Part shown: positions 14,022 through 21,090 of the stretch, piece by piece
Layout: every line of letters starts with the position of its first letter
How positions within the stretch are numbered: position 1 is the first letter of the stretch
DNA from: a virus
Direction: 5' to 3' (one strand)
IMG/VR virus record: IMGVR_UViG_3300020536_000393
Location: 1-29,128 of that record
Length of the DNA stretch: 29,128 bases
Program-made: the position numbers and the translations under genes
The notes under the pieces: generated by a model
What the model saw: the letters and a program-made list of their open reading frames with translations, nothing else
What the model was told of the DNA's origin: nothing
Database searches by the model: none

Positions 14022-16223
14022 TTATGTAGTCGGGCAAGTAATAAGTTTTTTTTCTCCTTGGGGAATGTCTAAAACAACAGATTCTAAAATGTCTTTATCA
14101 ACAAATTTATATGCCTCAACTTTATTGTATTCCGGTTTGATCCTGAAACGTATTGATAGTCTTTTTTCATCACACCCCCTTTGACCTTTGTTCGACCAAT
14201 AAAGTTCAATATACTCTATTGGTATAATTATATCGTTCGAATAAACCATACCTGAAATTTTATTTCTAACACTATCAAGATAGTTTTTTGCATTTTGATT
14301 TGTTTGTAACCAAATAAATATTTTATCAATCAATTCATTATATATATCGATCACTAATGGTTTGTCATTTTTTAAATTACTTTGTTTAAAAATTGAGAAA
14401 AATTCCGATAAATAACTATCTATTGCGTAATCCATGTTTTTTGCCTCAAGAAATGATCCTTTAGGGAACATAACGTCACCATTTTCTTTTTTTAAATCCA
14501 TAGCAACTTCCATATCAGATTTTAAATTCTTAGTTGTATTTTTAAATGAATCTGTCAAACATTTTGTAATTCTAAAAAAATTAAAATTCAAAGTTTCTTT
14601 TTTATCTCTAATTTTGTGAAGTGTCTGTATAATTTTGTCTTTAGCGTCATCACCACAATTATAGTTAAGTTCCAATTTTGTTGCTTTTTTAGTAAAGTAA
14701 GGTGTGTCTGTAAATCTTAATTCGTGTTTTTCATGTTCTTTAAATTTTATATAATCTAACATCGCTTCTAAATCTTTAGGAATAACATTCTTATTCTTAA
14801 ATTGTCTAAGCACTTTTTTGGTATATTCGTTATCAAATCTTTCGTCTTCAATGAAATCCGCAACCAATTTTAAAAAGTTTGCAATTTGATTAACATCAGG
14901 AAGGCTCAATTTAATTATTGTAGGAAAAACACCAACAGATATTCTAGAAAAAAATTTTCTCATTTTAGTTAAACTTTCGTTTATACTATCCTCAATCATT
15001 TTGTTGTTGAGTGACCCAATAACTTTTTCTAATTCACAAAAAGGTGAATCTGTTTTACCCCTTGATTTTACCGACCTACACAATTTGGAAACCATAGTTT
15101 CGTTTTTATTAGTATTTTCGTTCAAAGATTTTTTTTCAGATGTTTCTAATTTACTCAAGTATAAATCATTCACAAATTCCCAATTAACAACATCCCAAAA
15201 ATTGTTTATATATTCATCACGTTTATTCTGATACTTTAAATAATAAGCGTGTTCCCAAACATCCAGACCTAGTATAGGAAACCCCCCTTTTTTAACAACA
15301 TTCATTAAAGGGTTATCTTGGTTAGGGGTGGACATTATTTTTAACTTACCATCTTTAGAAAGATATAACCAAGCCCATCCTGAACCGAAACGATCCTTGG
15401 CGGCTTGATTGAACTCATCTTTCATTTTTTTAATGTTACCAAAATCTTTTTTTATTTGATCGTATATTTCACCTTTTGGGATTTGTTTTTTAGGTGATAA
15501 CATTTTCCAAAACAACGCATGATTAAAGGCACCTCCGGCATTATTTCTAACGGTATTATCAAATTTACTTATAGATTTGATAATCTCCTCTAACTCCATA
15601 TCACCACTTTCGTTCTTAAGTGCCTTATTTAATTTATCAACATAACCCTTATAGTGTTTGTTATAATGAACATCCATCGTTTTAGAGTCAATAAATTTTT
15701 GAAGTGAAGAGTATGAGTATGGTAATTTATCAATTCCAATTTTTTTCATCTCAGCAATCAAACTTTCTTTGATTAAAGATTTTTCGTTTCGTTGTATGTT
15801 TTCTCTAATTAGAGTTAGTTTATTTTCTAAACTTTTATATTCATACATTCTCGGTTCAAAATCAGGATTTTCTTTTTCAAAAATTTTAATAAGTCTTCCT
15901 GCAAAAGCATTCGCCTCATCTTCATTTTTACCACCAATGTCCGGACCTTTTTCTCTTTTTAAAACATCCATTTGATGTTCGTGAACCCATTCGTGAGCTA
16001 AGGTTCTCATGATGTCTCGATTCATTCGATCACCAACTAAGACTTTAATAACATTATCCGATCTTCTACTACCTGTTGACATTTCACCTTTTTTTTGATT
16101 TAAAAAAATTATTCTTAAATCATTTTTTAAGGGAAATTCTCGTTGCAAAAGTTTTATGAACTTATTAACAAAGTCAGAATGTTTTTTAAAATCTTTATTT
16201 TCGTAACTGAATGATACTTTCAT
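14022..16223 (-). CDS. Fusion: HExxH metallopeptidase-like, Mn-type superoxide dismutase, unknown C-domain
   Basis: The frame encodes 733 residues without a stop. Residues 1-150: a zinc-peptidase-like region with HEWVH (77-81) and, about 20 residues on, EDEANAFAGRL (101-111), where a Glu could be the third ligand. Residues 165-355: a full Fe/Mn superoxide dismutase with all four metal ligands, H186 (DVHYNKHYKGYV), H235 (FNHALFW), D321 and H325 (DVWEHAYY), plus the gating Tyr at 194. NNAGGAFNH and STPNQDNPLM, with the Gln at 302, are of the manganese type. Residues 365-733: unrecognised, helical and Lys-rich, with ENTNKNE as a likely linker near 370. It is followed by the gp13-like gene and preceded by structural genes, so it may be virion-associated. 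SOD removes superoxide; how it serves a phage is not known. Confidence 0.85.
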   Translation of the reverse strand: MKVSFSYENKDFKKHSDFVNKFIKLLQREFPLKNDLRIIFLNQKKGEMSTGSRRSDNVIKVLVGDRMNRDIMRTLAHEWVHEHQMDVLKREKGPDIGGKNEDEANAFAGRLIKIFEKENPDFEPRMYEYKSLENKLTLIRENIQRNEKSLIKESLIAEMKKIGIDKLPYSYSSLQKFIDSKTMDVHYNKHYKGYVDKLNKALKNESGDMELEEIIKSISKFDNTVRNNAGGAFNHALFWKMLSPKKQIPKGEIYDQIKKDFGNIKKMKDEFNQAAKDRFGSGWAWLYLSKDGKLKIMSTPNQDNPLMNVVKKGGFPILGLDVWEHAYYLKYQNKRDEYINNFWDVVNWEFVNDLYLSKLETSEKKSLNENTNKNETMVSKLCRSVKSRGKTDSPFCELEKVIGSLNNKMIEDSINESLTKMRKFFSRISVGVFPTIIKLSLPDVNQIANFLKLVADFIEDERFDNEYTKKVLRQFKNKNVIPKDLEAMLDYIKFKEHEKHELRFTDTPYFTKKATKLELNYNCGDDAKDKIIQTLHKIRDKKETLNFNFFRITKCLTDSFKNTTKNLKSDMEVAMDLKKENGDVMFPKGSFLEAKNMDYAIDSYLSEFFSIFKQSNLKNDKPLVIDIYNELIDKIFIWLQTNQNAKNYLDSVRNKISGMVYSNDIIIPIEYIELYWSNKGQRGCDEKRLSIRFRIKPEYNKVEAYKFVDKDILESVVLDIPQGEKKLITCPTT

Positions 16224-16235
16224 TTGTATGAACTT

Positions 16236-16436
16236 TTATTTGTATAGTTCTTGTAGTAATTGATCTATGGTTGTGAAACTATTGCCGTTTACTGTCATAG
16301 TGGTGTCAATAAGTAATATACCTTTATTGGTTGGGACGTGAGACTGAGTTTCATTTATAATTTCAAAATTACCTTCAAATATGTAGTCAATGTTTGATAG
16401 TTTAAACCCATTTTGGATTTTGGTTAAATTATTCAT
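16236..16436 (-). CDS. Small hypothetical protein
   Basis: This 66-residue protein starts MNNLTKIQNGFKLSNIDYIF and ends QLLQELYK. The family is not recognised. The middle (KGILLIDTTMTVNGNSFTTI) looks like beta strands of a small structural domain. Its start overlaps the end of the fibre-like gene 16429-17133 by eight bases and it ends 12 bases before the fusion gene, so it is translated as part of that operon. The tight packing supports a real gene. Confidence 0.5.
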   Translation of the reverse strand: MNNLTKIQNGFKLSNIDYIFEGNFEIINETQSHVPTNKGILLIDTTMTVNGNSFTTIDQLLQELYK

Positions 16437-17133
16437 ATATCTGAACGATTACTCTTTTATGACCTTGATTGTCTGGTGTTGTTGATGAGTTTTGGACCGC
16501 AAACAATAAGTAATAATCAATCGCCGGATTAAATGGAACTAAAGTTATAGTTCCTGAAGTTAAATCTGTGCTTATACCGTTTGACGGGTTATATACGTAT
16601 AAATTTGTTCCGTCAAAAAAGAAATTTCTTTCAAACCTTTGGATATAGACTGTCGAGTTCATTGCTCCCGCGGTTCCCAACAATGTTGCTCCTGTTAAAC
16701 TATTAGAAGTGTTTATGTAAATTCTTGCGGTAGATGTTGTTGATCCTGCCGTCTTAGTTAATAAATTACGAATATAAATTGAATTGTTTGTGTTGATTGT
16801 TCCTGCCGGTATTAAAACAAACGCACTAATCTGATTTGTAGTTCCTATTAAATTAGAACCAACTTTAGTAGATAATGTTATTGGGTTGGCAACTCCAGTT
16901 ATGGATATGTTTCCACTTCCAAGTAAAGAAGTTCCGTTTATTGTTTTAATATTTGTCCCACTAACTAAAGTATTTTGTTTACTTAAAAGTGAAGTTTCTA
17001 GTGATGCGTCAACAGCATCATTTATTGAATCTTCCGTAGAAATTTTTGTTTCTAATGATTCGTCTATTGAATCCAACGAATTAAGTTCTTCACTTAACCC
17101 ACTAATCTGATCTTGATCTAATTTTGTTGGCAT
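16429..17133 (-). CDS. Tail-fibre-like structural protein
   Basis: The protein is 234 residues. Residues 1-55 are a coiled-coil-like stretch rich in Ser, Asp and Glu (SIDESLETKISTEDS, AVDASLETSL), similar in style to the repeats at 3-230. Next comes QNTLVSGTNIKTINGTSLLG followed by SGNISI, a motif common in the shafts of phage fibres. The rest is beta-rich and low in charge (SIYIRNLLTKTAGSTTSTAR, NLYVYNPSNGIST), ending RVIVQIYE, like a fibre tip domain. Function inferred: short fibre or appendage. It heads an operon with 16236-16436 and the fusion gene, with a TATTTAT element 17 bases upstream. Confidence 0.65.
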   Translation of the reverse strand: MPTKLDQDQISGLSEELNSLDSIDESLETKISTEDSINDAVDASLETSLLSKQNTLVSGTNIKTINGTSLLGSGNISITGVANPITLSTKVGSNLIGTTNQISAFVLIPAGTINTNNSIYIRNLLTKTAGSTTSTARIYINTSNSLTGATLLGTAGAMNSTVYIQRFERNFFFDGTNLYVYNPSNGISTDLTSGTITLVPFNPAIDYYLLFAVQNSSTTPDNQGHKRVIVQIYE

Positions 17134-17150
17134 AATTTATCTATTTCTAA

Positions 17151-17158
17151 ATAAATAT
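17151..17158 (-). promoter_or_regulatory. TATTTAT element upstream of the fibre-like gene
   Basis: The minus strand reads ATATTTATTTAGAAATAG and then ATAAATT and ATG at 17133. The element touches the stop codon of the helicase gene (17158-17160). Confidence 0.5.
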
Positions 17159-18918
17159 CACCTTTTGTTGATTAGGTTTAGTATTTCCTCAGCAACATCA
17201 CCAACATTTTCAGGTATTTGATCACCCATCACGGTTCTGATAATTTCTTTTTTCTTGTTTAAAATATCATAAATCACACCCTCAATTGTATTTTCATATA
17301 AAGGATAATATACCAATACATTTGATTTTTGACCATAACGATAGGCCCTATCTTCAGCTTGTGCGTGTTCTGCGGGAACAAATGATAAATCATTCATAAT
17401 AACAACCTCAGCAGATGTTAAAGTTAAACCAACACCAGCGGCCTTTAAATTACCAACAAAAACTTTTATTTTATCGTCATTTTGAAATGAGTCGACGGCT
17501 TGTTGACGAACTGAGTTTGAACAACTACCATCTAAATAAACCGCTTGTTTTTTAAAATGTTGATAGATTGTTTGAAGTGAGTCTGTAAAGTTGGTAAAAA
17601 TAATAACTTTCTTTCCTTGTTCTAATATGTTTTCCGCAAATTCAATTGTTTGTTTTGTTTTTTCATTTGCAATTACTTTTCGAACTTTCATTAATTTTGA
17701 GAACTGAACGGTAAGTGATGAAGATTCGTCAGGATTTCTATCATACCAATCATAGTATTCACCCATTAGATTTTCATATTCTTTTGATTGTAATCTTAAA
17801 TAAACAGGTGTAATAATTTTATCAGGTAAATCTAAAACCTCTTCTTTTAATCTTCTAAGAATTTGTTTTGAGGTCCGATCTCTTAACTCTTCTAAGTTAG
17901 ATGCTCCTGTAACATTCCACACTTTTCTATTTCCCGCCTTAAACTGATACCCTTGACAGTATCGAATGGCATAAGCCATCCAATTCTGCGCGACAGGGCT
18001 TTCGATGATACTCAAAAGATTGTAATAATTCATAGGTCGTGAAGTCATCGGTGTTCCCGTTAACAACCATACTCTATTAATCTTTTTAACAAAACTATTT
18101 ATGATTTTTGTTCTTTGAGCTTGAGCATTTGAAATCATATGAGCTTCATCCAAAATAACTAAATCAAAATTGCATTGTTCTAATAAGGTTGGTTCCTTAC
18201 TTTTTGGATCGTGAAAGTTCTTTAATATGTCGTAATTGATAATCACAAAATCATGTTCGGTAGAAAACTTTTTTCCTTCACAAATAAAAACAGAACGATC
18301 TGAATAATTTTCAATTTCTCTTTGCCAATTTATTTTTAATGAAGCGGGACAAACAATTAATATTTTTTTGGATCCTGTTTCTAATGATGCAATAATTGTT
18401 GAGGTTGTTTTTCCAAGGCCCATGTCATCGGCCAGAATAAATCTTTTTGAACCTGCCAATTTTTCAATTGCAATTTTTTGATGATTTAATGGTGGTCGGT
18501 GAGAATACTTTGAATAATCAATTTCAACACTTTGGACATTATGTGTTTTGATAAGTGCTGATTTGGGAACCCAAAATTCGGACAATTGGTCTTTTTCAAA
18601 AAACTTTCCCCAAATATGATATGATTTTTCTTTTTCTACCAATAACTTTTCTATATAAATCTGTGAAGGAGTCTCTAACAAATATTTTTCTTCAGCAAAC
18701 TTTTTAGAAAAGTATGTATCCAAATCAACCCACTTTCTTGCAACCTTTGGTGTTGTTTCAAAGTAATTCACAATATAATCCGCTTGAGCTCGGGTGGGGT
18801 AAAACTTTTTGGATGTTTCTTTTTTTTGTTTTAAAAAAAGTATGTAGTTATTTGCACCACTATAAGAATCAAGCAGTTCAAGAGCTTTGTGTTCAACTAA
18901 AGACGATATATTATCCAA
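17158..18918 (-). CDS. SNF2-family helicase/translocase
   Basis: The protein has about 586 residues from the chosen start. The SF2 motifs run in order: motif I DDMGLGKTTS, motif Ia CPASLKINW, motif II LDEAHMI, motif III LLTGTPM, motif V AAGVGLTLTSAE and motif VI QAEDRAYRYGQ. The DEAH box and the RxYRxGQ ending are typical of SNF2 ATPases. These proteins move on double-stranded DNA and remodel forks or repair intermediates; phage members may replace UvsW-type functions. The N-terminal 130 residues are unassigned. The open frame extends to a TTG at 18975, but that lies upstream of the palindromic promoter-like element (18949-18960). The TTG at 18918, behind GTAAAAGACTTGAA, resembles the other starts, so I chose it. 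Confidence 0.9.
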   Translation of the reverse strand: MDNISSLVEHKALELLDSYSGANNYILFLKQKKETSKKFYPTRAQADYIVNYFETTPKVARKWVDLDTYFSKKFAEEKYLLETPSQIYIEKLLVEKEKSYHIWGKFFEKDQLSEFWVPKSALIKTHNVQSVEIDYSKYSHRPPLNHQKIAIEKLAGSKRFILADDMGLGKTTSTIIASLETGSKKILIVCPASLKINWQREIENYSDRSVFICEGKKFSTEHDFVIINYDILKNFHDPKSKEPTLLEQCNFDLVILDEAHMISNAQAQRTKIINSFVKKINRVWLLTGTPMTSRPMNYYNLLSIIESPVAQNWMAYAIRYCQGYQFKAGNRKVWNVTGASNLEELRDRTSKQILRRLKEEVLDLPDKIITPVYLRLQSKEYENLMGEYYDWYDRNPDESSSLTVQFSKLMKVRKVIANEKTKQTIEFAENILEQGKKVIIFTNFTDSLQTIYQHFKKQAVYLDGSCSNSVRQQAVDSFQNDDKIKVFVGNLKAAGVGLTLTSAEVVIMNDLSFVPAEHAQAEDRAYRYGQKSNVLVYYPLYENTIEGVIYDILNKKKEIIRTVMGDQIPENVGDVAEEILNLINKR

Positions 18919-18948
18919 TTCAAGTCTTTTACTAAAAATAACAATAAA

Positions 18949-18960
18949 ATAAATATTTAT
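18949..18960. promoter_or_regulatory. Palindromic TATTTAT element shared by divergent genes
   Basis: ATAAATATTTAT is a perfect 12-base palindrome holding the TATTTAT element on both strands. It lies 15 bases before the plus-strand ATG at 18976 and 30 bases before the minus-strand TTG at 18918. It could drive both the gp14-like gene and the helicase. Confidence 0.5.
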
Positions 18961-18975
18961 CAATAAAACAACCAA

Positions 18976-19491
18976 ATGAAAAGTAATGTTCCTATAACAA
19001 GGTTAGGTAAATTTTTTGGAGATCGTGATTTTGAATTGGAAATCGGTATGGGTCAAGAGTGGTTGATCGGAGACATGAACTATACTTGTGTTTTATACAA
19101 AATAGATAGAAACAAAATTAAAACCGATGATGTCTATGGTGAGGTTGTGAGTGACGGAATAAAATTTTTACCTCCTGTTGAGTTTAATGCTCAAGTTACA
19201 ATTGCGGCACCCGAAAACAAATTTATTGGGACATCAACAAAAATGGATCAGGTCGAGCCAGGAAACATCACAATATCGGTTTATTTAAAAACTTTACAAG
19301 ATTTACAAATCGATATCGACTTTGGTGACTATATTGGATATTACGATAGTGAAAACTTTGTTCGTTATTATACGGTTGTAAATGATGGTCGTGTTGTATC
19401 AGACACAAAACACACATATAAAGGTTTCAAACCATTTTTTAAGACCATAATCGCGGCTCCTGTTGGACCAAATGAATTTAGAGGATTATAA
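18976..19491 (+). CDS. 14: Neck protein, gp14-like
   Basis: This 171-residue protein is shorter than T4 gp14 (about 256). The DDVYGEVVSDGIKFLPPVEF segment matches the way T4-like gp14 proteins carry a D-x-L/V-YGE motif before the beta domain. Later blocks are ITISVYLKTLQDLQIDIDFG and DYIGYYDSENFVRYY. Position supports the call: it opens the run gp14-gp15-sheath-tube. gp14 helps close the head and join the tail. Its TAA overlaps the ATG of the next gene by one base (TAATG), indicating translational coupling. Could instead be another head-tail connector. Confidence 0.5.
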   Translation: MKSNVPITRLGKFFGDRDFELEIGMGQEWLIGDMNYTCVLYKIDRNKIKTDDVYGEVVSDGIKFLPPVEFNAQVTIAAPENKFIGTSTKMDQVEPGNITISVYLKTLQDLQIDIDFGDYIGYYDSENFVRYYTVVNDGRVVSDTKHTYKGFKPFFKTIIAAPVGPNEFRGL

Positions 19492-19763
19492 TGAAAATAA
19501 TAATTAAAGAATCTCAAATACAGTTGTTGAGACGACTACAAGATATTGAGAAGTATGTAAATTATGCAATTAAAACCGCAAAAGATTTATATAAAAAACC
19601 AAAAAATTTTGGTATTTATGAATCAAAAATTATCGGATTGGTTAGACAGTTGTTAGAACAAAACCACCCAAAAGTAGAATATAATTGGCACGAAATTACA
19701 ATTTTAATTTCAGGTCATTTTAACGATAAATTACAACAAGGTTATAAAAATTTCAACAAGTAA
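19491..19763 (+). CDS. Small hypothetical protein
   Basis: This 90-residue protein starts MKIIIKESQIQLLRRLQDI. It is helical and Lys-rich, with KPKNFGIYESKIIGLVRQLL in the middle. The family is not recognised. It overlaps the gp14-like stop by one base and is followed by the gp15-like gene after one base, so it is surely translated with them. Its place between neck and tail-completion genes suggests a role in joining head and tail, but the sequence does not show it. Confidence 0.55.
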   Translation: MKIIIKESQIQLLRRLQDIEKYVNYAIKTAKDLYKKPKNFGIYESKIIGLVRQLLEQNHPKVEYNWHEITILISGHFNDKLQQGYKNFNK

Positions 19764-19764
19764 A

Positions 19765-20808
19765 ATGGCATTACCAAAAAAAGGACCTGTTAAACCTACT
19801 TTACCTTTGACTTACCCGAAAACTCTTTTACCAAGACGGGAACAAATCAAAGATATGATTACAAAAGATGGAACGTATCTTCCTAAGTCGTTACTTCATG
19901 CTGATTTGGATCGTGGGTTTTTAGATTTTGTGAAAGAAAAATTCAAAATAGTTTCAGAAGGTGTTAATATTCCTGTTGTTGATATTTTGGTTACAACACA
20001 AAATTGGTCTCAGTTTGTTGAAACTTGGGATTTTCAAAACATAGACAAAAATTTAGAACCCCCTTTTATTACTGTTATTAGAAGTCCTGAAGTAAAATAC
20101 GGTAATAATCCTGCTGTTATGTATAATATACCAAACAGAAGAATGTATTATTATATGGAAGTTCCAACATGGAATGGAAATGTAGTGGGCGCTGATATCT
20201 ATAAAATACCACAACCAGTCCCAATAGATTTAAAGTATTCTGTGGCAATTGTTTGTAATAGAATGAGAGAGGTTAATACATTAAATCAAAGAGTAATGGA
20301 AACTTTTGCTTCTCGACAAGCATATCAAACAATCAACGGACATTATATTCCAATTATTAATGATGGATTCACAGACGAATCTTCAATGGACTTAGAGAAA
20401 AGAAAATATTATATTCAAAAATATGATTTTACAATGATGGGATTTTTGATTGATGAAAATGAATTCGAAGTAAGTCCTGCGATTTCACGAACTTTAACCG
20501 TAATAGAAGTAGATCAAAGAAACATTAAACGACCACAGAAAAAAAGAGAACCAGTTGAGTTAGAACAAATTGTTTTAGAATATCTTAGTGGATCCACATC
20601 TGAAGAATATAATTTTGAATACACTTGTAATTTGTATTTTACCCAATCAACTAATATTGATTCTTATTCTGTTTATATTAATGATGAATATTATGGGGAC
20701 GATGTTGATTTAATTCAAATTAATACAAATGATATTTTAAGAATTGATATTATTGTGGGAATGGGATTGGAAATTCCTAAATTGATTTTTTCTCAAAAGT
20801 TAGTTTAG
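19765..20808 (+). CDS. 15: Tail completion / sheath terminator, gp15-like
   Basis: This 347-residue protein is longer than T4 gp15 (about 270). A central region contains VPIDLKYSVAIVCNRMREVN, TLNQRVMETFASRQAY, HYIPIINDG and QKYDFTMMGFLIDE. This is the arrangement of gp15-type proteins, where a PIxLxY strand and a helix with repeated contacts precede the long beta part. gp15 caps the sheath and tube before head joining. The start MALPKKGPVKPTLPLTYP is Pro-rich, and the last 85 residues are an acidic extension (YINDEYYGDDVDLIQIN). Its stop overlaps the minus-strand RHH gene by four bases. Assignment rests on pattern and gene order. Confidence 0.5.
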   Translation: MALPKKGPVKPTLPLTYPKTLLPRREQIKDMITKDGTYLPKSLLHADLDRGFLDFVKEKFKIVSEGVNIPVVDILVTTQNWSQFVETWDFQNIDKNLEPPFITVIRSPEVKYGNNPAVMYNIPNRRMYYYMEVPTWNGNVVGADIYKIPQPVPIDLKYSVAIVCNRMREVNTLNQRVMETFASRQAYQTINGHYIPIINDGFTDESSMDLEKRKYYIQKYDFTMMGFLIDENEFEVSPAISRTLTVIEVDQRNIKRPQKKREPVELEQIVLEYLSGSTSEEYNFEYTCNLYFTQSTNIDSYSVYINDEYYGDDVDLIQINTNDILRIDIIVGMGLEIPKLIFSQKLV

Positions 20809-20966
20809 TCCTCTCCGTATATGTCTTTTTTTTCTTTACACTTCTCCAATATTAAAGACTCTAAAAATCTATACATTTTAATTCCTCTTTTGTCGCAATA
20901 TTTTTTTAGGACTTCATGAACTTTGGAGTCTATTTTTAAATTTTTTATCTTCTTGTTGTCGTCCAT
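20805..20966 (-). CDS. Ribbon-helix-helix-type DNA-binding protein
   Basis: This is a 53-residue protein from the ATG at 20966. KIKNLKIDSKVHEVLKKYCD followed by KRGIKMYRFLESLI has the arrangement of a ribbon-helix-helix fold: a basic beta strand (KNLKID), helix A, a G-x-K turn and helix B. RHH proteins bind operators as dimers or higher oligomers and usually repress. An upstream ATG at 20999 would add MILFCLFSTNP, which looks unlike an RHH N-terminus but is closer to the TATTTAT element. It is the only minus-strand gene inside the tail module and is divergent from the sheath gene, so it could control it. Overlap with the gp15-like gene is four bases. Confidence 0.6.
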   Translation of the reverse strand: MDDNKKIKNLKIDSKVHEVLKKYCDKRGIKMYRFLESLILEKCKEKKDIYGED

Positions 20967-21007
20967 AGGGTTGGTAGAAAAAAGGCAGAATAAAATCATA
21001 CCATAAT

Positions 21008-21015
21008 ATAAATAG
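21008..21015 (-). promoter_or_regulatory. TATTTAT element upstream of the RHH gene
   Basis: The minus strand reads CTATTTATATTATGGTATG, placing the element eight bases before the ATG at 20999 and 41 before the ATG at 20966. Read on the plus strand, the same site is TATAAATA (21007-21014), the T4 late promoter sequence, 76 bases before the sheath ATG. Confidence 0.45.
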
Positions 21016-21049
21016 TTTTGTAGATGTAAAGTTTTTGGTGTTTTATCAA

Positions 21050-21057
21050 GTATTTAT
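21050..21057 (+). promoter_or_regulatory. TATTTAT element upstream of the sheath gene
   Basis: GTATTTATAGAAAAATAAAT begins here. The element ends 33 bases before the ATG at 21091, the same distance as at the tube gene. Confidence 0.6.
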
Positions 21058-21090
21058 AGAAAAATAAATAATTTAAAAATAATACTTAAC

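Noticed and set aside
18919-18975. Helicase start at the TTG next to the gp14-like ATG
   Set aside because: It would put the palindromic promoter-like element inside the coding region, and the extra residues are a hydrophobic stretch encoded by very AT-rich DNA.
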